Assembly (NCBI GenBank): GCA_030672285.1
Contig: DAOVGS010000018.1
Span: 1-32,037, forward strand
Origin: Hadesarchaea archaeon
GTDB taxonomy: Archaea > Hadarchaeota > Hadarchaeia > Hadarchaeales > Hadarchaeaceae
Length of the DNA: 32,037 nucleotides
Direction: 5' to 3'
A program made the translations under genes and the position numbers. This document shows positions 13,166 to 21,560 of this stretch, one piece after another (positions within the stretch are counted from its first letter, which is position 1; the number at the start of each line of letters is the position of its first letter). The notes beneath the pieces are model-generated. The model searched no databases, had not been told where the DNA came from, and saw nothing but the letters and a program-made list of their open reading frames with translations.

Positions 13166-14218
13166 CTACGGCATGAACATTGCCATTACTGCCTTCTGCA
13201 CGTGCAGTCGATTCTCGGCCTCATCGAAGTAAAGCGAGCGCTCGTACTTGTCTAGTACTTCATCGGTAACTTCCTGTCCTCGATCCGCAGGTCCGCAGTG
13301 CATGTAGTGGGCCTTATTTGTGATGTCTAGCAGTTCTGGGGTTGTGATCCAGTCCTTGAACTTGCCTTGGTAGGCTGAGGCCCCCTCCTTGTCGACCGTC
13401 TTGCTGTGGGGCGGGACGAACTGCTTTGGCGACCAAGCCTTCGGGTAGACGAAATCAGCGCCCTCGAATGCCTTCTTCATGTCGTTGACGATCTCGAAAC
13501 TTCCCCCGTAACGTTTGGCGTTATCCTTCGCGGCCTTGATCGCGCTATCCTCGAGCTCGAATCCCTTGGGGTGAGCGAGCACGACATCCATCCCGAACTG
13601 GGTCGTTATCAGGACCTCACTCTGGGGCACTGCTAGGGGCTTGAGGCCGCCCGAGTACGCATAGGATACAACGAATTTCTTTCCTTGGAGCTTTGGTTCA
13701 GTTTCTCTTGCAGCTTGGATATCCGCCAACGCTTGGAATGGGTGATAGAGGTCGTCTTCCATGTTGAGCACGGGGATTTCGCCCCACTTTGCGAACTCCT
13801 CGATGACCCGATGTCCCCGCCCGATGGTCCACTTCGCGGGGTCACCGTAGATTCGGATGGCGATAGCGTTGCCGTAGCGGCTCAGCACCCTTGCGACATC
13901 GGAGATCGATTCGGTTGCATAGGGTACCATGTCTTCTGGAAGGGTCGGGGTGTAAAGGTCTTGGGGGCTGAGGAAGTGGGCGTGTCCCCCAAGTTGGTAC
14001 ATCCCTGCCTCAAAGGAATTCCGCGTCCGGAGGGAGCGGTTGTAAAATATCATGAAAAGGGTTCTTCCAGGCAAGTACGGTGTGGGTTCCCGGCTCCTAA
14101 ACTTCCGCTTCAAGTCGTCTGCTGCGTCCAAGATTTGTTTGATTTTTTCTTGAGTGAAATCTTGGGTGTTGAGGAAATCCTTCCCCTTGAACGCGCCGAC
14201 GTACTTTGGGATTTTCAT
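13166..14218 (-). CDS. Carbamoyltransferase, ornithine/N-acylornithine type (knotted family-like)
   Basis: A 350-residue aspartate/ornithine carbamoyltransferase-family enzyme. The carbamoyl-phosphate loop is FYNRSLRTRNSFEAGM (Ser62-Arg66); HPFQALADIQ at 159-168 matches the conserved HPxQ region; HCGPADRGQEVTDEV (307-321) replaces the usual HCLP motif. The length and the SLRTR and NMEDDLYHPFQ context resemble N-acetyl- or N-succinylornithine carbamoyltransferases more than classical OTCase (~310 aa), so the substrate may be an acylated or other amino acid. AAGGAGGT lies 6-7 bp before ATG 14218. Divergent promoter upstream with a palindrome. No other arginine genes are adjacent. Confidence 0.85.
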   Translation of the reverse strand: MKIPKYVGAFKGKDFLNTQDFTQEKIKQILDAADDLKRKFRSREPTPYLPGRTLFMIFYNRSLRTRNSFEAGMYQLGGHAHFLSPQDLYTPTLPEDMVPYATESISDVARVLSRYGNAIAIRIYGDPAKWTIGRGHRVIEEFAKWGEIPVLNMEDDLYHPFQALADIQAARETEPKLQGKKFVVSYAYSGGLKPLAVPQSEVLITTQFGMDVVLAHPKGFELEDSAIKAAKDNAKRYGGSFEIVNDMKKAFEGADFVYPKAWSPKQFVPPHSKTVDKEGASAYQGKFKDWITTPELLDITNKAHYMHCGPADRGQEVTDEVLDKYERSLYFDEAENRLHVQKAVMAMFMP

Positions 14219-14239
14219 GTGGGGTACCTCCTTTATGTA

Positions 14240-14277
14240 ACAAATCGATTTGTCTTAAGAAAGGTTTAAATGTATAA
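14240..14277. promoter_or_regulatory. Divergent promoter with shared TATA region and palindromic operator
   Basis: ACAAATCGATTTGT (14240-14253) is a perfect 14-bp palindrome. AGGTTTAAATGTATAAG (14262-14277) supplies a TATA box on both strands. For the plus-strand gene it lies ~25 bp before ATG 14295, predicting a leaderless transcript. For the minus-strand carbamoyltransferase it predicts a start inside the palindrome. A repressor there would act most directly on the minus gene. Confidence 0.5.
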
Positions 14278-14294
14278 GTCGCCTATGTGCAACC

Positions 14295-15023
14295 ATGAAA
14301 TTATTACTCGCCGGTGAACCTGAAGTATATGCAAAATACTTGATAGCTGTAATGAAAAAATCAGGTATCGATTTTACCCATATCCCACCAGATCGATTAC
14401 AGGAAATGCCATCGACGCAGGACCAATTATCAGGATACAATGCAGTAGTAATAAGCGATGCTCCGGGTTCGTCACTATCGGACCGAATGAAGTTGTTGAA
14501 AGAATATGTGGAAAGGGGTGGAAGCCTAGGAATGATAGGTGGATGGTGGTCATTTACTGGTTCTAAAGGAGACTACAGGGGTACAGCTGTTGAAGAAGTA
14601 CTGCCGGTAAATTGTTTGCCAGAGGACGATAGGATTAACGATTCAAATGGTTTCAAGGTAATTAAGAAAAAAGAACATCCGATCCTAGAAGGATTGCCAT
14701 GGAATGATGCACCTACTATTTGTGGATACAATAAAGTCAACGCAAAACCCGAGGCTGAAATTCTCCTAACTTCGAGAAGAATAGAATCTGTTGGCAAGGA
14801 TAGGGTTGAAGGAATAAAGTTGGCCGAAGAAGAAAATCCCTTGCTTGCAGTTCGTAAGTATGGAAAGGGCAGAAGTCTTGCATTTATGACCGATGCATCA
14901 CCGCATTGGGTCGGTGGAATGGTAGATTGGGGAACGGAAAGGGTAACAATCGGTGACATGGAACTAGGTGATCAATACGTTCAATTCATATCCCAGATTT
15001 TAAAATGGTTGGCAAAAATTTAA
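14295..15023 (+). CDS. Class I glutamine amidotransferase-like protein (PF07090/ThuA-like)
   Basis: A 242-residue protein with a flavodoxin-like GATase1 fold: strand MKLLLAGEPEVY, then YNAVVISDAPGSSLSD, and RGGSLGMIGGWWSFTG, the usual 'GGxxMxGGxxSF' nucleophile-elbow region. No Cys is at the elbow (IGGWW), so classical glutaminase activity is unlikely. ASPHWVGGMVDWG near the C-terminus resembles the 'GPHW' end motif of these proteins. Function unknown. Its low-GC base use (many ATA, GAA, AAA codons) differs sharply from the adjacent GC-rich genes, suggesting later acquisition. Confidence 0.72.
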   Translation: MKLLLAGEPEVYAKYLIAVMKKSGIDFTHIPPDRLQEMPSTQDQLSGYNAVVISDAPGSSLSDRMKLLKEYVERGGSLGMIGGWWSFTGSKGDYRGTAVEEVLPVNCLPEDDRINDSNGFKVIKKKEHPILEGLPWNDAPTICGYNKVNAKPEAEILLTSRRIESVGKDRVEGIKLAEEENPLLAVRKYGKGRSLAFMTDASPHWVGGMVDWGTERVTIGDMELGDQYVQFISQILKWLAKI

Positions 15024-15048
15024 GTTATTTTACTTTCGAATCAAAAAC

Positions 15049-16941
15049 TCATTTCCTTAACCTGTCGGCGACCCATCCGACATCGAGCTCCTCTAACTTC
15101 GCCTTGGTGGGCACGCCAGTTTCGTCCCAACCCATCATCTGATAGTACGCGGCGATTGCCTGCTTGAATTCATCTTTCGAGAGTTTCTTGCCCTTCAGCG
15201 GGCCGCCTTCGAGAGGCTCAAAAAATCGCTCCGGGATCCAATCGTCATCTTTGGTAAAGCCCTCCCTGACGTTGAATGCCCGGGCCATCGTGGTGCAGCG
15301 TTCCCCGACCTTCATGAGCTCCCACGTCGTCGTGTCCCAGCCCGTGACCGCATTTACCATTTGCGCCGCCTGCGGTATCGTCCAAACCCTGGCGGGGGCA
15401 GTCGAAAACAAACATAATTCAATACAATCACCCACACTCCACCAATGCTGCAAGTATGTGAAGAGCCTGACCTTACGCGGCCCTATATCGGTACTTTTCA
15501 CGGGCTCTTGGATGCCGAGTGGACTGAGCTCATCCAAGAAGGGGTTCTTCGTTTCAAAACAGGGGTCATGCTCTATTTGAGTGTGATCGGCCCCGATGGG
15601 CGAAACGGCGTAACCCAGCCCCACGCCCGCTTTCAAGCGGACCTCGTGCATCGGGAGCTCTTTACCTTTGGTGTGCAACGCGAACTTCTCAGCTCCTTTC
15701 CCGATTTTTTCGGCTGCTCGCTTGACGCCCTCGGCGAGGATGTCACCTAGACCCTCGCGTTTGGCTATCATCTCCGCCATTTTTACCACTGCTTCGGCGT
15801 TGCCGAATTTCAGTTCGAGCCCCCCCGTATCGTCTTTTGTAAGAATGCCGTTCTCGAAACATTCAATCGCGAAAGCCACTGACATGCCCGTGGATATGGT
15901 ATCCATTGTGTATGCATTACAGATCTCCGCAGCCTTTACCACGGCCTTCAAATCATCTACGCCACAGTTCGAACCGAAGGCGGCGAGTGTTTCGTACTCC
16001 GGGCCTCCGTAAGCAGGGTCAACTTTGTAGGGCTCATCAACTTTAACTTTTCTCTTGCATCCCACGGGGCAAGCAAAACACGCTTCCTGGCCGGCATCCA
16101 AGGTCTCCTTTAGTTTCTCACCGCTTATCTTCTCGGCTCCTTCAAACGCGCCCTCGTGAAAGTTCCTCGTTGGGAGGGCCCCCAGTTTTTGATGTACTAG
16201 AATGAGAATGGGTGTGCCCAACTCGTGGAGTCCTGAAGTATCCCCTTTCTTCTTGAAGTTCTCGGCAAACCACCTGGCAAGCGCTTTCACGGTATCCGAA
16301 TCTTTTACCTCGACTTTTTTCGTTCCCCTCACCGCTACGGCCTTGAGGTTTTTCGACCCCATGACCGCACCCATGCCGCCGCGACCGTTCATGTGTTTTA
16401 ACTCGTTGGCGATGCAAGCATATCGAACGAGCTTCTCACCAGCGGGACCTATCAGTGCAACCCTAATCTTGTTATCTCCTAACTCCTCGCGGATGCCTTC
16501 TTGGGTCTCCTTGCCCGTCTTTCCCCACAGCTTGCCGGCATCACGTATCTCAACTTCGCCGTCATGAATCCACAGGTAAACGGGCTTGTTTGCCTTCCCT
16601 TTAATGATTACCGCGTCATAGCCAGTGAACTTCAACTCGGGGCCAAAGAAACCTCCAGCTTCAGACCCAATGAAGGTCCCGGTCAATGGAGACTTCGCGG
16701 CAACTGTGAACCGGGCAGCACCAGGGAGTAGGGCACCAGTGATGACGCCCGGCGCAAAGATCAGCATGTTGTCCGGTCCGAGCGAATCCACATCCGGCTC
16801 CAGCTCCTTCAGCAGGTAGTAAAGTGCGAGGCCCCTTCCCCCGATGTACCTCCTGTAAAAAACCTCATCCGGCTCATCCACCGAGATTTTTCCGCTCGAC
16901 AAATCGACGCGTAAAATCTTGCCATTATAGCCGTAAGCCAT
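15049..16941 (-). CDS. Aldehyde:ferredoxin oxidoreductase, tungsten-type
   Basis: A 630-residue AOR-family enzyme oxidising aldehydes to carboxylates with ferredoxin as acceptor. The N-terminal domain (NGKILRVDLSSGKIS, YIGGRGLALYYLL) binds the pterin cofactor. Cys288, Cys291 and Cys295 (CFACPVGC) plus Cys506 or Cys510 (VGDCIELC) ligate the 4Fe-4S cluster; the first three numbers equal those of the Pyrococcus enzyme. GADHTQIEHD is the second pterin-binding region. It follows the PfkB kinase gene by only 4 bp, so they form an operon, suggesting a sugar-derived aldehyde as substrate. It could belong to another AOR subfamily such as FOR or GOR. Confidence 0.92.
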   Translation of the reverse strand: MAYGYNGKILRVDLSSGKISVDEPDEVFYRRYIGGRGLALYYLLKELEPDVDSLGPDNMLIFAPGVITGALLPGAARFTVAAKSPLTGTFIGSEAGGFFGPELKFTGYDAVIIKGKANKPVYLWIHDGEVEIRDAGKLWGKTGKETQEGIREELGDNKIRVALIGPAGEKLVRYACIANELKHMNGRGGMGAVMGSKNLKAVAVRGTKKVEVKDSDTVKALARWFAENFKKKGDTSGLHELGTPILILVHQKLGALPTRNFHEGAFEGAEKISGEKLKETLDAGQEACFACPVGCKRKVKVDEPYKVDPAYGGPEYETLAAFGSNCGVDDLKAVVKAAEICNAYTMDTISTGMSVAFAIECFENGILTKDDTGGLELKFGNAEAVVKMAEMIAKREGLGDILAEGVKRAAEKIGKGAEKFALHTKGKELPMHEVRLKAGVGLGYAVSPIGADHTQIEHDPCFETKNPFLDELSPLGIQEPVKSTDIGPRKVRLFTYLQHWWSVGDCIELCLFSTAPARVWTIPQAAQMVNAVTGWDTTTWELMKVGERCTTMARAFNVREGFTKDDDWIPERFFEPLEGGPLKGKKLSKDEFKQAIAAYYQMMGWDETGVPTKAKLEELDVGWVADRLRK

Positions 16942-16945
16942 GTTC

Positions 16946-17881
16946 TCACTTCACCGTTCCTCTCTCGGGGTTGCCTGCCAAAAACTTTTCGACCTCTTTC
17001 AATGTCGGCATGGATTGGGCACCTATCTTCATCACAGAGAGGGCCGCGGATGCCGCTGCAAAATCCGCAGCCTCCCTCGGGGCCATCCCCTTGTAAATGC
17101 AGCTGATGAAAGCCGAGTTGAAGCAATCACCCGCGCCAGTCGTGTCCACCACGTTTTCGACTTTATAAATTGGTATTTGGTGCTCCCCCTCGGACGTTAC
17201 GAGCATGGATCCCTCTTCACCCATTGTTATGAGGACAAGCTCAGGGCCAAAGCTTAAGAGTTTTTTTGCCGCCTTCTTAACATCGGTTTCTTTGGTAAGT
17301 TCAAGGGCCCCTCTGCGGTTGGGTAGGAGGATATCCGTCATCCCAAGCAAATCCTTGATCGCATCCAAGCCGTAAACGGCGACATGCCTTTCCAGGTCGA
17401 ACGAAACTTTCTTACCAGCTTCCTTTGCGATTTTCATGCATTTTCTGGCTGGATCAATTTTCACGGCATCCGTGTGGAAAATATCCGCTTTTGCGACATA
17501 ATCTGATATAATTTCACCTGCATCGAGGACATTTTTTTCCATGTATATATCTTGAAGTATTTGGCGACTTCCGTGAGAATCCACGACTATGATGTTGACC
17601 GGAGTTTTTGTCTCTTTTTTCAGAAAGAAATGGTCCATGTCCATGTCGTGATTTTTAAAATTTTGTACTATCTCATGACCGTTGGAATCGTCGCCAGCTG
17701 AACCCATGAAACCGGACTTGACACCGTTGCGTGCAACCCCAACGCAGAAATTCGCGACGACCCCCCCACATTGCCTCGCGAAATTTTTTATCCAAATCTT
17801 GTCGTCGGGTTTGCAGAACTCCTCGACTATTACAAACTCATCTATCGAGGATACGCCCAAGCCTATTATCTTTGCAACCAT
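16946..17881 (-). CDS. PfkB-family carbohydrate kinase
   Basis: A 311-residue ribokinase-family kinase. The N-terminal signature CGGVVANFCVGVARNG (38-53) and the C-terminal DTTGAGDCFNSAF (246-258), with catalytic Asp252 and the anion hole, are intact. It phosphorylates a sugar or nucleoside with ATP; the substrate is unknown. ATG 17881 is used because it begins with the first fold strand and has GAGG 8 bp upstream; an upstream ATG (17914) adds 11 unlikely residues. It is the first gene of the operon with AOR. Confidence 0.87.
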   Translation of the reverse strand: MVAKIIGLGVSSIDEFVIVEEFCKPDDKIWIKNFARQCGGVVANFCVGVARNGVKSGFMGSAGDDSNGHEIVQNFKNHDMDMDHFFLKKETKTPVNIIVVDSHGSRQILQDIYMEKNVLDAGEIISDYVAKADIFHTDAVKIDPARKCMKIAKEAGKKVSFDLERHVAVYGLDAIKDLLGMTDILLPNRRGALELTKETDVKKAAKKLLSFGPELVLITMGEEGSMLVTSEGEHQIPIYKVENVVDTTGAGDCFNSAFISCIYKGMAPREAADFAAASAALSVMKIGAQSMPTLKEVEKFLAGNPERGTVK

Positions 17882-17973
17882 AACTCCAACCTCGTGTGAT
17901 TTTTGCCATTTCATCTAAATTTGCCCAACTTTAAGTTTTTCGCCCGAAGCTTGGAGAGCTAGAGCTTAAAGAC

Positions 17974-18678
17974 GTGGCCGACGATTGGAAGCTGGGTCAG
18001 CGGATGGAGATCATCTACGAGGGCAAGACCAATCGTTTGATTCGCCTAGGCGATCGAACTTTGCTGCAGTTCAAAGACGCATTGGTCGGCGACGCGAAGG
18101 GTAACGTCGACCCGGGCGGTGATTTCGTCGTCGGGCAGCTGGAGGGCAAGGGCGCGGCGTCCGCAAAGGTCGCTGCTTATTTTTTTAAACTCATGAACGA
18201 AGCCGGTATCGATACCCACTTCTTGGGGGTGCACTCGGATACCGAGCTGGAGATTCGCCCAATCACAAGGATTCAGCTAGAGGTGATCTACAGGGCGCTG
18301 GCGTATGGGAGTTTTCTTCGGAGATATCGCGGCTATGTGCAGCCGATGGCGGAACTCGACTTGGTTGAATTTAATCTCAAAGACGATGCTCTGGGAGACC
18401 CCCTGCTCGAGCGCCGCGTCGTCACCAAACTCGGAATCGCCAGCCCTGATGAGGTCGGGCGCATGGAAGTGATAGCTCGTCGGGTCGTGAGGGCGGTAAC
18501 GGGGGTGCTTACCGACCAAGGGTTAAAACTCGTCGACATGAAGCTGGAGTTCGGTAGGATTGGTGAAAATCTTGTGGTAATCGATGCGTTGAGCGGGGAC
18601 ACCATGCGGGTTTACGATCCCGAAAAAAGAAAAGTGTTGAACCAGCTTGAACTAGCGGAGGGACTTGGTCTTACTTGA
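17974..18678 (+). CDS. purC: SAICAR synthetase
   Basis: A 234-residue phosphoribosylaminoimidazole-succinocarboxamide synthase, which joins aspartate to CAIR with ATP in purine synthesis. Recognisable parts are IIYEGKTNRLI (ATP loop), TLLQFKDALVGDAKGN, VIYRALAYGSFLRRY, and LVDMKLEFGRIGENLVVIDA, which carries the metal and nucleotide acidic residues. GTG 17974 gives ten residues before the usual start; ATG 18004 (MEIIYEGKTN) is an alternative closer to the family norm. Its 3' end overlaps the convergent proteasome gene by 8 bp. No other pur genes are in the window. Confidence 0.93.
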   Translation: MADDWKLGQRMEIIYEGKTNRLIRLGDRTLLQFKDALVGDAKGNVDPGGDFVVGQLEGKGAASAKVAAYFFKLMNEAGIDTHFLGVHSDTELEIRPITRIQLEVIYRALAYGSFLRRYRGYVQPMAELDLVEFNLKDDALGDPLLERRVVTKLGIASPDEVGRMEVIARRVVRAVTGVLTDQGLKLVDMKLEFGRIGENLVVIDALSGDTMRVYDPEKRKVLNQLELAEGLGLT

Positions 18679-19288
18679 CGAGCTTTTCTACCTCTTCCTC
18701 TGAGAGCTCGCGGTAGCCTCGCTCATCGATTAGCGCGATGACCGTCTTGTCCCCAGTCGCGGCATCCCGCTCGATTGCGATCTTGATCGACTGCGCCACC
18801 AGCTTCGCCCCATCGTCGAGCTTCAACCCGTCGCGGTAGTTCTGCTCGAGCACGCCGTAAGCCACCGTGGATCCGGTGCCGGCGCTCGCGAACTTCTCCT
18901 CCTCGAGCTTGCCCCCCACGGGGTCGAGGAAGCAAAGGCGTGGCCCGTCGCTATCGACGCCCGAAATCACACCCGCCACTATGTAGGGAAATACCCGCCG
19001 CCCATGGAGCATGTTTGACGCCACCTGAGCCAAGCTCTTCGTCGAGATCGGGCGCCCGTGACTCAGGCGGTAAAGGTTAGCCTCAGCTCGGAGCATGTTG
19101 ACCAAGCTCTGGACATCGCCCGAGCTGCCCGAAATAGCGGCCCCAATCCGCCCATCGAGCTTGAAGACCTTCCGGACGCGCTTGCTGAGCACCAGATAGT
19201 AAGCCGTACCCCGGGTGTCCGAGGCCAGGGCGATTCCCTCCTTGCATCGAACCCCAACGATCGTTCCCGTGAAGCCGTACATTGTCAT
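18671..19288 (-). CDS. psmB: Proteasome subunit beta, atypical N-terminus
   Basis: A 205-residue 20S proteasome beta subunit, aligned without gaps to the start of the Thermoplasma mature chain. Asp24 corresponds to Asp17 and Lys40 to Lys33. The Thr1 position is Gly8 in YGFTGTIVGV, with Thr7 one residue before. The Ser and Asp that complete the site are kept (SAGTGS, RDAATGD). With no Thr at position 1 and almost no propeptide it may be a non-catalytic beta paralogue, or its cleavage register differs. TTATAA at 19311-19316 puts the transcript start at ATG 19288, so translation is leaderless; GTG 19291 and ATG 19282 are alternatives. Confidence 0.9.
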   Translation of the reverse strand: MTMYGFTGTIVGVRCKEGIALASDTRGTAYYLVLSKRVRKVFKLDGRIGAAISGSSGDVQSLVNMLRAEANLYRLSHGRPISTKSLAQVASNMLHGRRVFPYIVAGVISGVDSDGPRLCFLDPVGGKLEEEKFASAGTGSTVAYGVLEQNYRDGLKLDDGAKLVAQSIKIAIERDAATGDKTVIALIDERGYRELSEEEVEKLVK

Positions 19289-19319
19289 CACACGTAGATT
19301 GGCGTGCTGGTTATAAAAA

Positions 19320-20759
19320 TCATCGCCGCCGGAGCAGGACCGCGGCGAGCGCTACAATCGAGCCGACGAGCACGGCAACCAAGGCGTAGAGCAAAAGGTT
19401 GAAAAGTTGCTCGGCGGGCGGGGCCGGGAGAGAGGAGATCGACACCGACGCCTCGCCCTTTGCCAAGAAAGTTCCACTAATAGTATCGTGGGGACTGTCG
19501 TAAGTTACATTGACCGTGAGGGTGTGGGACTCACCGTAAGCCCCTTCCTTGACCCTTGGCCTGAAGGTTACCTCCCCCGTACTCCCTGAGGGGATGTCCC
19601 CGATGTTTTCAATTGGAACTTCATCGAAATAGCTCGAATCCACCACGAGCTGCGCTTTGACATTTGATGCAGGACGCCTACCGATGTTCTTGACTTGTAG
19701 GGTTGCGATCAGTTCTCCGTCTGCGATTTCGCGTGACGGAGTCAAGTTAAGTTGGAGTGCTATCTCCGGGGCAACCGTCCCGGTATGGGAACCGCGGACA
19801 GTTGCAGGAGGAGGTTTAGTCCACCTCCACCCCCACACACCCGAACCTTGCCATTTAATTTCACCATCCTTAACGACATTCTCACCACCCACTGAGGCAC
19901 CGACGATGTGTGAATAATCGATGTACCCAAAGGATCCGACACCGGTGGGCCAAACGAGGTCAAGGGGGACCCATCCAATGCTTGGCAGATAGATCATCAC
20001 CCATTCATGCCCAATTTCATCAACATCGGCGCTGATCTCCGTAGCCCCGTAAAGCGGGGAGTAGGCCAAGCCAATGATGGCCTTAGCTGGCACCCCAACC
20101 GCTCGCGCCAAAGCTATGTATAGATTTGAATAGTCGCTGCAATCTCCTTCTCTTGGAGAAAGGCGAAATGCGTCGAGGGCCCCATGCTCAACCAGCTGGC
20201 GTTTGTAGGAGAAATAGCTTATCACATTTTCAAACAGCAGCCTCGCTTTTCGATAAAGATTGGTTTCATTCTCCACCACTTGGTCCGCGTAGGCGACGAT
20301 TTCAGGCGCATTTTCAAAAAGCCCATCAACCGGCAAAGTGTATTTTACAACCTCGGAAGGGATAGAGGTGCCGACCGACTCCGGATCTATCTCGAACTGA
20401 GGAACTGTTTTGACCCGCAAGGTTTGAACCACGGTTATCGTCTTTGAAGCGCCCACGGGAATGTTGCCAACGTTGACCTCTACCCAACGGTTTTCCTCGC
20501 CCCTAGATGCTGTGAAAGAGGTGGGCGCCCCGTCGACACTTATTTCTTCGCTCAACACCACTTGGTCTGCCCATACGGAGTAATTATCGAAGAGTGAAAT
20601 CGTTGCTCTGACATTGTTTGCTTGGTTGGGGCCATCGTTCGTCAACTCATAATCTATCGTGATGGTATAGATGGCTGCCTCCTCCGCTTGGGCACTTGCA
20701 ACCGGTTGGATTAAGAACAGCACGAAAATGGAGAGCCCGATAACAGCCAGCTTGCGCAA
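19320..20759 (-). CDS. Exported transglutaminase-like protein, membrane-anchored
   Basis: A 479-residue secreted protein. TTG 20759 with GAGGGTGAG 3 bp upstream gives a signal peptide (MRKLAVIGLSIFVLFLIQPV, then ASAQA). A beta-rich domain follows (~30-120). The transglutaminase-like core has Cys207 (REGDCSDYSNLY), His251 (IGHEWVMIYLP) and Asp267 (GWVPLDLVW), a complete triad. A CARDB-like beta domain (~370-440) and a C-terminal helix with LLRRR anchor it outside the membrane. It may act as a peptidase or crosslinking enzyme on surface proteins. The frame is open far upstream, antisense to the OB-fold gene; that part is rejected. Confidence 0.8.
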   Translation of the reverse strand: MRKLAVIGLSIFVLFLIQPVASAQAEEAAIYTITIDYELTNDGPNQANNVRATISLFDNYSVWADQVVLSEEISVDGAPTSFTASRGEENRWVEVNVGNIPVGASKTITVVQTLRVKTVPQFEIDPESVGTSIPSEVVKYTLPVDGLFENAPEIVAYADQVVENETNLYRKARLLFENVISYFSYKRQLVEHGALDAFRLSPREGDCSDYSNLYIALARAVGVPAKAIIGLAYSPLYGATEISADVDEIGHEWVMIYLPSIGWVPLDLVWPTGVGSFGYIDYSHIVGASVGGENVVKDGEIKWQGSGVWGWRWTKPPPATVRGSHTGTVAPEIALQLNLTPSREIADGELIATLQVKNIGRRPASNVKAQLVVDSSYFDEVPIENIGDIPSGSTGEVTFRPRVKEGAYGESHTLTVNVTYDSPHDTISGTFLAKGEASVSISSLPAPPAEQLFNLLLYALVAVLVGSIVALAAVLLRRR

Positions 20760-20848
20760 CTGCTCACCCTCTAGGCTATTTTTTACCACTTTAAAGAACC
20801 TCCGTATCCCGTTGGGCGGCACACGTATGTCACATCTGCGCAAATTTT

Positions 20849-20887
20849 CCCCCTTATAAAGAACCCCCACGCAAAGCCTCGGCGGGA
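20849..20887 (+). promoter_or_regulatory. Shared TATA/GC-inverted-repeat element, copy E
   Basis: CCCCCTTATAAAGAACCCCC then ACGCAAAGCCTCGGCGGGA, ending 5 bp before the ATG at 20892. TATA (20854-20860) to ATG distance predicts a start at ~20884, inside the right arm, so the mRNA would be almost leaderless with GGGAG acting as a weak SD. Confidence 0.65.
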
Positions 20888-20891
20888 GAGA

Positions 20892-21560
20892 ATGGATGAG
20901 AAAACCATGACCAAGCTGAGTCTGCTTTGCTCGCTGACGGGGCTGGCGGCTATCTACGCCGCGGCGATGCAGGTCCGCCCGACGATGACTCCCATCGCGA
21001 GCCTGGACAACGAGTTCGTCGGGCTGCAGGTGACAGTTTCCGGGCAGGTCGTCGACTCCTACGAGCACCCCGATGGGCACCTCTTCCTGAAGCTGCGCGA
21101 CAACTCGGGAGGCGTGGTCAGCGTTCCGGTGTTCGCCCGGGTGCGCGCGGAGCTGAGCGAGCCAATAGAGTTTCTGGACATCGTGCAGGTTGCAGGCGAG
21201 GTGACGCTCTACAAGGGCGAGCTCGAGGTGATTCCCAGAGGGGCGGGTGACTTGCGAGTGGTGCACACGGCTCCGGCCAAGCTCTCGAGCCTGAGCCGGG
21301 AGCATGTGGACATTCCGGTGAAGGTGCAGGCCACCATCGTAGAGCGCGAAATCGTGGGGGGTGGAAGCCTGATCCTGACGCTCCAGGAGGATGACAGCCA
21401 GCTGTTGGTCTTCGTCCCCGCATGGGTGGTTGAGGATGGCTTGCCCGAGCTCCACGTCGGCAACGTGGTGTGCGTCGACGGGTGGCTCCAGCTTTACAAC
21501 GACGAGCTCGAGCTGAAGCTCGGGGCCCCATCGCACCTGCGGGTCGTCGAGGCGGCGTAG
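20892..21560 (+). CDS. OB-fold protein with N-terminal membrane helix
   Basis: A 222-residue protein. An N-terminal hydrophobic helix (LSLLCSLTGLAAIYAAAM) could be an anchor or signal. Two OB-fold-like repeats follow: residues ~45-120 (VTVSGQVVDSYEHPDGHLFL, IVQVAGEVTLYKGELEVIP) and ~140-220 (IPVKVQATIVEREIVGGGSL, NVVCVDGWLQLYNDELELKL). Both share the 'V.GxVxxYxxELEL' strand pattern of nucleic-acid-binding OB proteins, but with a membrane helix the ligand may differ. Its stop abuts the ATG of the permease gene, so the two are probably translationally coupled. Confidence 0.65.
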   Translation: MDEKTMTKLSLLCSLTGLAAIYAAAMQVRPTMTPIASLDNEFVGLQVTVSGQVVDSYEHPDGHLFLKLRDNSGGVVSVPVFARVRAELSEPIEFLDIVQVAGEVTLYKGELEVIPRGAGDLRVVHTAPAKLSSLSREHVDIPVKVQATIVEREIVGGGSLILTLQEDDSQLLVFVPAWVVEDGLPELHVGNVVCVDGWLQLYNDELELKLGAPSHLRVVEAA

